NCBI RefSeq assembly: GCF_024438035.1
Contig: NZ_JANFQF010000004.1
Span: forward strand, 124,001 to 188,000
Direction: 5' to 3'
Length of the DNA: 64,000 nt
Origin: Rhodococcus tibetensis
Lineage (GTDB): Bacteria; Actinomycetota; Actinomycetes; Mycobacteriales; Mycobacteriaceae
Shown: piece by piece, positions 16,182 to 28,100 of the stretch
Layout of the letters: every line of letters begins with the position of its first letter
Numbering within the stretch: the first letter of the stretch is position 1
Notes under the pieces: model-generated
What the model saw: the letters and a program-made list of their open reading frames with translations, nothing else
What the model was told of the DNA's origin: nothing
The model's database searches: none
Program-made: the position numbers and the translations under genes

Positions 16182-18230
16182 GTGACCGCGATTCCTGAAC
16201 TTCACGCCGGAACTCCTTTCGACGATCTCGACGACTATCTGGCTCTCGGCCGCCTCGGTGGTCTGGTGCTGTCCCCGGACGGGCGTCGTCTCGTCCTCGC
16301 GCAGTCGACACTCGACGCGAAAGCCACCAAGTATGTCACCGCCCTGTGGGAGATCGATCCCAGTGGAGAGCGGGCGGCACGTCGACTGACACGAGGGCGA
16401 ACGGGTGAGGCCAATCCGGCGTTCACCAGTAGCGGTGACCTCCTCTTCACGTCCTCGCGGCCGACCCAGGACGAAGAGGAATTACCCGAGTCCCTGTGGC
16501 GGCTCCCCGCGGGCGGCGGCGAGGCGGCGGTAGTCGCCCGGCGGGGTGGAGGTATCACCGGGGTGCGGGCGGCGCGGCGTGCACCGCGGTTCGTCGTAAC
16601 CACCGGCGTGCTGGGGCGGTCAGGGGAGAAGGACGAGGACGAGCGCGTGCGTGCCGAACGCAAGGACAAAAAGGTGTCCGCCATCCTGCACTCGGGGTAC
16701 CCGATCCGGTACTGGGACCACGACCTCGGACCTGAAGTGCCTCACCTGCTGTCCGGGACGCTGGGCGACAGGTCGCAGGACGAGGAGGTGGAAACCGAGC
16801 TGATCGACCTCACGTCGATGCCCGGCCCTGCCCTGCGTGAGGCGAACTACGCGCTGAGCGAGGACGGCACCTTCGTCGTCACGTCCTGGACGGTCCCGGC
16901 CCCGACTGCGTCCATCCGGACGATCCTCGTGCGTATCGATACCGAGACAGGGAATCGGACGATACTCGTCGACGATCCCGCCGCCGACCTGTCGGATCCG
17001 GTCATCTCACCCGGCGGTGAGCACGTGGTCTTCAGCAGGGAGTCGCACGCCACTCCGGAGGGTGCGCCCCGGTTCACTTTGCACCGCTACAGTTTCGGTA
17101 CACGAACTGTGACGGACGTGGCACCGGGCTGGGATCGCTGGGCCACCTCCGTGAACTGGTTACCCGACGGGTCGGGGCTGGTGCTGACGGCCGACGACAA
17201 CGGGCGCGCGCCCCTCTTCGTCGTCCGCGAAGGTGCAGAGCCGAGACGGGTGACTACGGACGATTCCGCCTATACCGACGTTCAGGTGGCCCCGGACGGA
17301 TCCGCGGTGTTCGCACTGCGGGCGTCGTACGCGGCCCCGCCCCACCCGGTGCGCGTCGACCTCGCCACGGGGGCGGCCACGCTGTTGCAGGCACCGGAAA
17401 ACCTCCCCGAGCTCCCCGGATCACTGACCGAGGTCGAGACCGTTGCAGACGACGGGGTGCCGGTGCGTGCCTGGCTGGCCCTGCCGAACGGCGCGTCCGC
17501 ACACGCGCCGGTCCCGTTGACGTTGTGGGTGCACGGTGGACCGCTCGGTTCGTGGAACACGTGGTCGTGGCGCTGGAACCCGTGGTTGCTGGTGGCGCGC
17601 GGCTACGCGGTTCTCCTGCCCGATCCGGCCCTGTCCACCGGTTACGGACAGGAGTTCGTCCAGCGGGGCTGGGGGCAGTGGGGCAAGGCGCCGTTCACCG
17701 ACCTCATGGCGATCACCGATGCGGCGGTGGTGTTGCCCGAAATCGACGAGAAGCGCACGGCGGCGATGGGTGGATCGTTCGGTGGTTACATGGCCAACTG
17801 GATTGCGGGGCACACTGATCGATTCCAGGCGATCGTCACCCATGCGAGCCTGTGGGCGCTGGATCAGTTCGGTCCGACCACGGACGCCGCCTGGTACTGG
17901 CAACGGGAGATGACCCCCGAAATGGCAGTGGAGAATTCACCCCACCTCTACGTCGCCGACATCGTGACGCCGATGTTGGTCATCCACGGCGACAAGGACT
18001 TCCGCGTTCCGATCGGCGACGGGTTGCGGTTGTGGTTCGAACTGCTGTCGGAGTCGGGACTGCCCGCCGACGACGAGGGCCGCACGGAGCACCGTTTCCT
18101 GTACTTTCCGGACGAGAACCACTGGATCCTCAGCCCGCAGAACGCGAAACTGTGGTATCAGGTGGTGCTGTCGTTCCTGTCCGAACACGTCCTCGGTGAA
18201 GAGGCGCCACTGCCGGAGATCCTGGGATAG
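16182..18230 (+). CDS. S9-family prolyl oligopeptidase / acylaminoacyl peptidase-like serine peptidase
   Basis: A 682-aa cytoplasmic serine peptidase with a GTG start. Residues 1 to about 420 form a beta-propeller (repeats such as 'LVLSPDGRRLVLAQS', 'VISPGGEHVVFSRES', 'VQVAPDGSAVFALRA'), and the rest an alpha/beta hydrolase. The nucleophile is S532 in 'GGSFGGYMANW', the Asp lies in 'VIHGDKDFRVP', and the His in 'DENHWILSP'. The family cleaves short peptides or removes acylated N-terminal residues. No signal peptide is seen. It stands alone. Confidence 0.88.
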   Translation: MTAIPELHAGTPFDDLDDYLALGRLGGLVLSPDGRRLVLAQSTLDAKATKYVTALWEIDPSGERAARRLTRGRTGEANPAFTSSGDLLFTSSRPTQDEEELPESLWRLPAGGGEAAVVARRGGGITGVRAARRAPRFVVTTGVLGRSGEKDEDERVRAERKDKKVSAILHSGYPIRYWDHDLGPEVPHLLSGTLGDRSQDEEVETELIDLTSMPGPALREANYALSEDGTFVVTSWTVPAPTASIRTILVRIDTETGNRTILVDDPAADLSDPVISPGGEHVVFSRESHATPEGAPRFTLHRYSFGTRTVTDVAPGWDRWATSVNWLPDGSGLVLTADDNGRAPLFVVREGAEPRRVTTDDSAYTDVQVAPDGSAVFALRASYAAPPHPVRVDLATGAATLLQAPENLPELPGSLTEVETVADDGVPVRAWLALPNGASAHAPVPLTLWVHGGPLGSWNTWSWRWNPWLLVARGYAVLLPDPALSTGYGQEFVQRGWGQWGKAPFTDLMAITDAAVVLPEIDEKRTAAMGGSFGGYMANWIAGHTDRFQAIVTHASLWALDQFGPTTDAAWYWQREMTPEMAVENSPHLYVADIVTPMLVIHGDKDFRVPIGDGLRLWFELLSESGLPADDEGRTEHRFLYFPDENHWILSPQNAKLWYQVVLSFLSEHVLGEEAPLPEILG

Positions 18231-18328
18231 TCGGGCCCGGAGATCCCCGAGGCGGTTCTCGTCGAGGCGCCGATCGGGACGTGCGCAATTCGGACACAAT
18301 GCGCGACACGTCGGCTGGATGACGTGAA

Positions 18329-18347
18329 GTAGCGGTTCTCTCGCTAC
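18329..18347 (+). promoter_or_regulatory. Inverted repeat upstream of the mIHF gene
   Basis: GTAGCG (18329-18334) and CGCTAC (18342-18347) form a perfect six-base inverted repeat with a seven-base spacer, 37 bases before the mIHF start. It may be an operator or a short 5' leader hairpin. No matching regulator is known. Confidence 0.35.
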
Positions 18348-18383
18348 GGTGTTCGATAAGCACCCCGAAATGAAGGAGACATC

Positions 18384-18695
18384 GTGGCACTTCCCCAGCT
18401 CACTGACGAACAGCGGGCCGCAGCTCTCGAGAAGGCCGCAGCCGCTCGACGTGCGCGTGCAGAACTCAAAGGCAAGCTCAAGTCGGGTGACGTCACGCTC
18501 AAGCAGGTCCTGTCCAAGGCCGATGTGGATGACATCATCGGCAAGACCAAGGTCAGCGCCATCCTCGAAGCCCTGCCCAAGATCGGCAAGGTCAAGGCTC
18601 AGGAGATCATGGCGAACCTCGAGATCGCCCCGACCCGCCGCCTCCGTGGCCTCGGTGACCGCCAGCGCGACGCCCTGCTGGCCCACTTCGGCTGA
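18384..18695 (+). CDS. mihF: Integration host factor, actinobacterial type (mIHF)
   Basis: A 103-aa nucleoid-associated protein that binds and bends DNA; unrelated in fold to the E. coli IHF. The sequence follows the mycobacterial protein closely, with 'LPQLTDEQRAAALEKAAAAR' at the start and a helix-two-turns-helix region 'EALPKIGKVKAQEIMANLEI' followed by 'APTRRLRGLGDRQRDALL'. GAAGGAGA lies about ten bases before the ATG. In mycobacteria mihF sits beside gmk; here it lies between a peptidase and an SRPBCC gene, so this may be a second copy. A strong terminator follows. Confidence 0.9.
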   Translation: MALPQLTDEQRAAALEKAAAARRARAELKGKLKSGDVTLKQVLSKADVDDIIGKTKVSAILEALPKIGKVKAQEIMANLEIAPTRRLRGLGDRQRDALLAHFG

Positions 18696-18710
18696 CACCG
18701 TCGTCGGAGA

Positions 18711-18746
18711 CCGCACCGCGCCCGTCATGGGTGCGGTGCGGTTTTC
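18711..18746 (+). terminator. Rho-independent terminator after mihF
   Basis: ACCGCACCGC (18711-18720) pairs perfectly with GCGGTGCGGT (18734-18743), with an inner CCC/GGG pair in the loop, and runs into TTTT. It lies 16 bases after the mihF stop. Confidence 0.8.
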
Positions 18747-18853
18747 GTCGTAGGGGCGATCCACAGCAAGTCGCCAGTGCAACCACGGGGTTGCGCACAG
18801 CGGGCCGATGTGCAACCGTGAGGTAGCACATACGCGTCGAGGTGAGGATCATC

Positions 18854-19306
18854 ATGACCAGTTCCGATGTGTCGACTGATCGGATCGAACGCGAGATCCT
18901 GATCATGGCCCCCATCGAGCGGGTGTACCAGCTGGTGAGCGAGCCCGGCTGGTTCATCGGCGACGGCGATCCGAGTAAACGCACCATCACTCGTGAGGGC
19001 GACGTCTTCGTCGTCAGCTACCCGCCGTACGGACGATTTCCGGTTCTGCCCGTCCGTGCCGACGCTCCGCACTACGTCTCGTTTCGCGGGGGAGATGATC
19101 CCGAGACGCCCCTCGACGACGGTAACTCCACGCTGGTCGAGTTCTTTCTGTCCGAACACGAAGATGGCACGATGCTGCGGGTCGTCGAGAGTGGATTCGC
19201 CGCGATGTATGCGACTGCGGAACGACGGGCGGCTGCGCTCGAGGACAATTCCCGGGGTTGGGAAATGCAGCTCGCGATCGCAAAGCGCGACGCCGAGCGG
19301 CCGTAA
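18854..19306 (+). CDS. SRPBCC-family (START/Bet v 1-like) protein
   Basis: A 150-aa single-domain protein of the SRPBCC/AHSA1 group. 'DRIEREILIMAPIERVYQLV' is the first strand and helix, 'EPGWFIGDGD' the typical loop, and the end ('LRVVESGFAAMYATAERRAA', 'NSRGWEMQLA') the long C-terminal helix that closes the ligand pocket. AGGTGAGG lies about ten bases before the ATG at 18854; a GTG at 18842 would add four residues. Ligand and role are unknown. Confidence 0.8.
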   Translation: MTSSDVSTDRIEREILIMAPIERVYQLVSEPGWFIGDGDPSKRTITREGDVFVVSYPPYGRFPVLPVRADAPHYVSFRGGDDPETPLDDGNSTLVEFFLSEHEDGTMLRVVESGFAAMYATAERRAAALEDNSRGWEMQLAIAKRDAERP

Positions 19307-19483
19307 CGACGAATTGGTGCGCGTGTTGTCGCGTCAACTGCGCGGTCGACCCCGAGTTGCATGCATACTCGACACAGAGGCCGGACCGAATCTCGGGAAC
19401 CCGGAGATGTGTACACGGCCCTGATCCGCGTCTATCAGCGGAACTGCCGCGGCCCCGCTGCGGCAGACGAACCGGAGGAAACC

Positions 19484-19645
19484 TTGACCCACCAACATGT
19501 GCAGCTCTTCTCCGAGCAGCACCCGCTCGTCGAAACCACGCCACCCGGGCGTGAAGACCACGACGGCGACGAGCCGGCGCAGTCCGTGGACGCCCACCAT
19601 CCCACGGCAACCGAGATTCACCTCACATTGTTCAGCGACCGGTAG
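19484..19645 (+). CDS. Possible small acidic/His-rich protein, hypothetical
   Basis: A 53-aa frame starting at TTG, with a perfect GGAGG eight bases ahead. The product is rich in His, Asp and Glu and shows the near repeat 'HVQLFSEQHP' ... 'IHLTLFSDR'. The frame is open farther upstream to 19361, but that part has no ribosome site. No family was recognised. The strong ribosome site is the only positive evidence. The flanking stretches 19307-19483 and 19646-19735 hold nothing else that I recognise; the valS promoter should be in the second. Confidence 0.4.
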   Translation: MTHQHVQLFSEQHPLVETTPPGREDHDGDEPAQSVDAHHPTATEIHLTLFSDR

Positions 19646-19735
19646 GGAGCAGTCGTCGGCAGCCGGCAGCGCTGTCGGTCACTCTCGGTAGCCCGCACGT
19701 TCGAGGGCTGCCTCCGCGTTCACTAGACTCGACTG

Positions 19736-22407
<2,672 letters not shown>

Positions 22408-22411
<4 letters not shown>

Positions 22412-23835
22412 CCTCGCCCGACTCCGTGCCGGAGGAAGTCAGCCCGGTCGATCTCGCCGAGTTGGCGTTGGTCGAGGCGGAACTCGACAAACGCTGGCCC
22501 GAGACCAAGATCGAACCCTCCCTCACCCGCATCGCGGCGTTGATGGACGTGCTCGGTTCACCGCAACGGGGATACCCTGCGATTCACGTCACCGGGACCA
22601 ACGGCAAGACGTCGGTGACGCGAATGATCGACGCCCTCCTGACCGCGCTGCACCGGCGGACAGGGCGCACCACCAGCCCGCACCTGCAGCTGGCCACCGA
22701 ACGGATCAGCATCGACGGGCGACCGGTGTCACCGCGGCGGTACGTCGACACGTACCGGGAGATCGAACCGTACGTCCAGATGATCGACCAACAGTCGGAA
22801 GCTGCGGGTGGCCCGCCGATGAGCAAGTTCGAAGTGCTCACCGCGATGGCCTATTCGGCATTCGCCGAAGCACCGGTCGATGTGGCCGTGGTGGAGGTGG
22901 GTCTCGGCGGGCGCTGGGACGCAACGAACGTGATCGACGGTGAGGTCGCCGTGATCACGCCCATCAGCCTCGACCACGCCGAGTATCTCGGCGACGATCT
23001 CGCCGGCATCGCAGCGGAAAAGGCCGGCATCATCAAGAAGGGCCGCGAGGATGCGCTTCTGCCGCGCGATGCGGTCGCCATCATCGCCGAGCAGACGCCC
23101 GAGGTCATGGACGTGCTGCTGCGCCGAGCCGTGGAGGTCGACGCTGCAGTCGCGCGTGAAGGGGCCGAATTCACTGTCCTGGCGCGGCAGATCGCCGTCG
23201 GCGGCCAGCAGCTCGAACTGCAGGGCCTCGGTGGTGTGTACACGGACATCTTCCTGCCGCTTCACGGAGAACATCAGGCGCGCAACGCGTCTCTCGCATT
23301 GGCCGCAGTCGAGGCGTTCTTCGGCGCCGGCCCCGACCGCCAACTCGACCAGGAGGCGATTCGGGCTGCATTCGCCTCGGTAGTCAACCCCGGGCGCCTC
23401 GAGCGTGTCCGCAGCGCCCCCACCGTTTTCCTCGATGCCGCCCACAACCCGGACGGGGCACGGGCGCTGGCCGCAGCTCTGACCGCGGAGTTCGACTTCC
23501 GCAAACTCGTCGGGGTCGTCAGCGTCATGGGCGACAAGGACGTCGAGGGCATCCTCGCAGCGCTCGAGCCGGTATTCGACGAACTGGTGGTCACCCACAA
23601 CGGCTCGCCTCGGGCCATGGACATCGAAGACCTCGCCAATCGGGCAGTCGCAAAATTCGGCGACGAACGCGTCGTCGTGGCCCCGACCCTCGCGGACGCG
23701 CTGGAGACAGCCATCGGCCTCGCCGAGGAAGTTGCCGAACCGGGTGAGGCAGTATCGGGTGCGGGCGTCGTGGTCACCGGATCTGTGGTGACAGCCGGTT
23801 CGGCCCGCACCCTCTTCGGAAAGGACCCAGCGTGA
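22408..23835 (+). CDS. folC: Folylpolyglutamate synthase / dihydrofolate synthase FolC
   Basis: A 475-aa Mur-ligase-family enzyme that adds glutamate to dihydropteroate and folates. The ATP-binding loop is '[15 protein letters not shown]' (near residue 64), the second motif is '[15 protein letters not shown]', and the C-terminal domain begins '[16 protein letters not shown]'. The 30-residue N-terminal extension before the conserved core is common in actinobacteria. GTG start overlapping valS (GTGA), with the same overlap to the next gene, so valS-folC-DUF4233-ndk behave as one operon. Confidence 0.95.
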
Positions 23836-24236
23836 ACGAGCCAGATTCGACTGCACCGGACTTCGGTCCGCCGGCCAAGGATCCGTGGAAAGGTTTCCGC
23901 GGGGTGGTCGCCGGATCGCTGATCCTCGAAGCGATCGTTGTTCTCCTCGCCCTGCCCGTCGTCGCCACGGTCGGTGGAGGAATCACGTGGGTGTCGGGGA
24001 CCTACCTGGTGGGTCTGGCCGTGCTGATGATCGTCGGAGCCGGTCTGCAGGGACGGTCCTGGGCGATGACGTACAACCTCGCACTGCAGGTCGCGCTTCT
24101 TTTCGGCTTCTTCGTGCACGTCTCGATCGGTGCGGTCGGTGTGGTCTTCGCCATCCTGTGGGGATACCTTCTCTACTTCCGGAAGAACGTGCGCGAAAGA
24201 ATGGAGCAGGGCCTGCTTCCCGGACAACGGGACTGA
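23832..24236 (+). CDS. DUF4233 membrane protein
   Basis: A 134-aa protein with three to four membrane helices: near residues 22-42 ('VVAGSLILEAIVVLLALPVV'), 50-70 ('WVSGTYLVGLAVLMIVGAGL'), 75-95 ('WAMTYNLALQVALLFGFFVH') and 95-116. The polar N-terminus 'PPAKDPWKGFRGV' is typical of this actinobacterial family, which almost always sits between folC and ndk. Its function is not known. It overlaps folC by four bases. Confidence 0.85.
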   Translation: MNEPDSTAPDFGPPAKDPWKGFRGVVAGSLILEAIVVLLALPVVATVGGGITWVSGTYLVGLAVLMIVGAGLQGRSWAMTYNLALQVALLFGFFVHVSIGAVGVVFAILWGYLLYFRKNVRERMEQGLLPGQRD

Positions 24237-24254
24237 CCATTTAGGCTGTCCGCC

Positions 24255-24674
24255 GTGACTGAGCGCACCCTGGTACTGATCAAGCCCGATGCTGTTGCCC
24301 GCGGATATGTAGGAGAAATCCTCGGTCGGATAGAGCGGAAGGGTCTGACGATCTCCGCACTCGAGCTGCGCACCGCACCCACCGACGTCGCGGCAACTCA
24401 CTACGCCGAACACGAAGGACGTCCCTTCTACCCGAGCCTGCTCGAGTTCATTACCTCGGGACCGCTCGTCGCGGCGGTAATCGAGGGACCGCGGGCAATC
24501 GCCGCGTTCCGTCAGCTGGCCGGCGGCACCGACCCCGTCGAAAAGGCGGTGCCGGGGACGATCCGCGGCGACTTCGGTCTCGAGGCTCAGCAGAATCTGG
24601 TGCACGGTTCCGACTCGGTCGAGTCGGCCGAGCGGGAGATCGCCCTCTGGTTCCCGCACCTCGCCTCGCGTTGA
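24255..24674 (+). CDS. ndk: Nucleoside-diphosphate kinase
   Basis: A 139-aa enzyme that passes the gamma phosphate of ATP to other NDPs through a phospho-histidine. '[20 protein letters not shown]' is the conserved start and '[16 protein letters not shown]' holds the active His near residue 116. GTG start. Length and sequence are normal for the family. It is the last gene of the valS-folC group. Confidence 0.96.
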   Translation: MTERTLVLIKPDAVARGYVGEILGRIERKGLTISALELRTAPTDVAATHYAEHEGRPFYPSLLEFITSGPLVAAVIEGPRAIAAFRQLAGGTDPVEKAVPGTIRGDFGLEAQQNLVHGSDSVESAEREIALWFPHLASR

Positions 24675-25100
24675 TTCAGCTCTGCTCGCCGCGGCGCGAC
24701 GGTCCGTCCAGAACGTGTTGCAGACGGATCGATGCGCCGCTGGCACAGAGTGCGGCACACGTGTGGGATACTGAGGGCGGTTGAACCGCAATTGTGCTTC
24801 ACGCGGCTTCGACCGGATGACACCTCGGCTCGATGCCCTTCATCGCTGCCCCTGCGTCAACAGGAAGTACCTGGGCGCGTCGGCATGCTGGATGATCAGG
24901 CGCTCGCGTCGCGGACACACGCCATCCGCAAGGCACTACATGGATGTGCAGTGAAAACGGACACTGCATGCGCCGTGTGGAGCGAGACCAGACAATCTCG
25001 CGCTCACAGAAGTGGCGTGAGTACACATACTGCGCCCTCGCGTGGCCGCGTGACATTCCCAGACAGGGGAGTGGACGCGCCCGGGGGCTGAGGAGACTAC
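24675..25100 (+). promoter_or_regulatory. Long leader / promoter region of the RNase E gene
   Basis: A 426-base gap before rne without a credible gene. It holds a short hairpin GCGGT-TGA-ACCGC (24777-24789) and a second one TGCAGTG / CACTGCA (24947-24953 and 24962-24968). A Rho-independent terminator for ndk was not seen. RNase E genes often have long 5' leaders used for feedback on their own mRNA; that this leader does so is inference. Confidence 0.45.
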
Positions 25101-28100
25101 GTGGCCGATCAAGCGCCGCCCACAAATTCAGAACCGAACGCCGACAGCGCAGGACGTACGGTTCCTGCTCTTCCGGAGAAGATTCGCGTCCACGCTCTTG
25201 CCAAGATCCTGGGCGTCACCAGCAAACAGGTTCTCGCCGAGGCTGCGGCCCTCGGAACCGAACTGCGCAGTGCGCAGTCCAGTCTTCAACGTGAGGTAGC
25301 CGAGCGCGTTTACACAGGGCTCGCGCCCGCCGAGCCCGTCGACGTCCCTGAGCCGGCTGGCGAGACCGAGGCAGCAGTCGTCCCCGAGCCGGCTGCTCCC
25401 GAACCCGAGCCGACCGCTGCCGAACCCGAGCCGGCCGCGGCACTCGAAGACGCACCTCGCGCTGCTCCCGAGGCGAGCGCGCCCGACCAGGTGAGAGCGG
25501 AAAAGGAACTCGGCCGCGACCTGTTCACCACCTCTGCGTACGAGGTCGAAGCCCCCGCAGCCGAGCCCGCCCCGAAGACCACTCCCGCCGCCGCGCAGGT
25601 TCCGTTGTTCCTGCAACCCGACCCCACTGCAGTCGAGACGCCCCGTCGCCGACGCAGCCGACGTGACGCCGGGACACCGGACTCCGCTAGCGAGCAGGCA
25701 CCCGCTGCCGAGAAGCAGGACGAGCCCGCCCCCTCCGCAAAATCGGCCGACACCGGAACGACAGACACCGACACCGACGCTGACGATGCCGATGGCGATG
25801 GCGACCAGCCGCGGCGCCGTCGCCGGGGGCGCCGTGGCCGTGGCCGTGGCCGTGGAGAGCAGCAGAACGAGCAGGGCAACGAGTCCGATTCGGACACCGA
25901 GTCTCCGGACGCCGTGGACACCGACGAGCAGACGGGGGAGGAGAAGGCGGCCGACAAGCCCGCCCGCGAACCCGCCGACGCAGCGAAGAAGGAGCCGGCG
26001 GAGACCACTGAGTCGGACGACACGGATTCGGATCAGGCCGATGAGGAGGAATCCTCCGACGGCGACTCGGACGGTTCGAGCCGGCGTCGGCGTCGGCGTC
26101 GTCGGCGTAAGTCCGGCACCGATGCGTCCGGCGAGAACGTCTCCGAGGACGACCCGCCCAACACCGTCGTCCACGAGCGCGAACCCCGCAACAAGAGTCG
26201 GGTCAAGGACGAGGTCCAGGGCATCACCGGGTCGACGCGACTCGAGGCGAAGCGTCAGCGTCGCCGCGACGGTCGCGATGCCGGTCGCCGTCGCCCGCCG
26301 ATTCTCACCGAATCGGAATTCCTGGCGCGCCGCGAGGCAGTGGATCGCGTCATGGTCGTTCGTGATCGGATCGCCACCGGGCAGCCGCACGCCACCACTC
26401 AGGTCGCGGTTCTCGAGGACGGTGTCCTCGTCGAGCACTTCGTGACCACGTCCGCGTCAGCTTCCATGGTCGGAAACGTGTACCTCGGGCGCGTCCAAAA
26501 TGTTCTGCCCAGCATGGAGGCGGCGTTCATCGACATCGGTCGCGGCCGTAACGGCGTCCTGTACGCGGGTGAGGTCAACTGGGAGGCCGCCGGCCTCGGC
26601 GGAAACTCTCGCAAGATCGAGCAGGCGCTCAAGCCGGGCGATCAGGTCCTCGTGCAGGTCAGCAAGGATCCGGTCGGGCACAAGGGTGCGCGGCTGACCA
26701 CGCAGATCAGCCTCGCCGGCCGATTCCTCGTGTACGTGCCGGGCGGCACCTCCACCGGTATCAGCCGCAAGCTGCCCGACACGGAACGCAAGCGTCTCAA
26801 GGACATCCTTCGTGACATCGTTCCTGCGGACGCCGGTGTGATCATCCGCACCGCTTCCGAAGGTGTGAGCGAGGAAGAGCTGGCGCGTGACGTCACCCGT
26901 CTGCAGGAGCAGTGGGCTGGGATCGAAGAGCAGGCCGCCAAGGCGGACGCCGGCAAGTCCGGAAATCCGCAGGCCCTGTACGAAGAACCGGACCTACTGG
27001 TCAAGGTCATTCGCGACCTGTTCAACGAGGACTTCTCCAAACTCGTCATCGAGGGCGAGAAGGCGTGGTCGACGGTGGAGTCGTACATCAAGTCCGTGGC
27101 TCCCGACCTACTGCCGAGGCTCGAGCAGCACACCGGGCACAACGGGGTCGACGTCTTCGAGGCACACCGCATCGACGAACAGCTGGCCAAGGCACTGGAC
27201 CGCAAGGTGTGGTTGCCGTCCGGCGGCACTCTCGTGATCGATCGCACCGAGGCCATGACCGTGGTCGATGTCAACACCGGCAAGTTCACCGGTGCCGGAG
27301 GCAACCTCGAGGAAACCGTCACCCGGAACAACCTCGAAGCCGCCGAGGAGATCGTTCGGCAGATGCGCCTGCGCGACATAGGCGGAATGATCGTCGTCGA
27401 CTTCATCGACATGGTGCTCGAATCGAACCGCGACCTGGTGTTGCGGCGTCTCACCGAGGCCCTGGGCCGCGACCGCACCCGCCACCAGGTGTCGGAGGTC
27501 ACGTCCCTCGGCCTGGTGCAGATGACTCGGAAGAAGCTGGGAACCGGCCTGGTCGAGGCGTTCTCCACCAACTGTGAGCACTGCCACGGCCGGGGAATCA
27601 TCGTCCACTCCGAGCCGATCGACGTGAAGACCTCCGAGGACAACGGGTCACGTGGGTCCACTCGCGGCGACTCCGGCGGCTCCCGTAAGAAGCGGGGCCG
27701 CGAGAAGTCCTCGGGTGGGGATGTGTCGCCGGCGCCCGCGCAGGAGGACGTCGTCCCTGCCGTGGATGCCACCGTGAAGCGGGCGCATCCGGTCGCTCTC
27801 GCGATGGCGCACCACCATCACGAGGACGAGGCAGCGCACGATGCACCTCATGACGAGACCGGGCACGACGCACCTCGTGACGAGGCGGTGCAACCGGTGG
27901 ATGTTCCGGCGGCGGAGGCGGCCGAGGGGGCGCCGGCGGTGGACCTGGCCGGAAGCGAAGAGGCCGTCGCCGAGGCGCCCGCGGCGGTGGCCGGCGAAGC
28001 GGTGACGGCACCGGAGCCCGTGGTGGAGCCTGCCGTGACTTCCGAATCTGCTGTCGTACCCGAACCTGTCGCACCCGAACCTGTTGCACCCGAACCTGTC

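Noticed and set aside
23274-24791. A 505-codon minus-strand open frame over folC, DUF4233 and ndk
   Set aside because: Antisense to three genes of a clear operon.
25128-26438. A 436-codon minus-strand open frame inside rne
   Set aside because: Mirror of the low-complexity RNase E N-terminal arm; Gly/Leu/Val-rich translation without a family.
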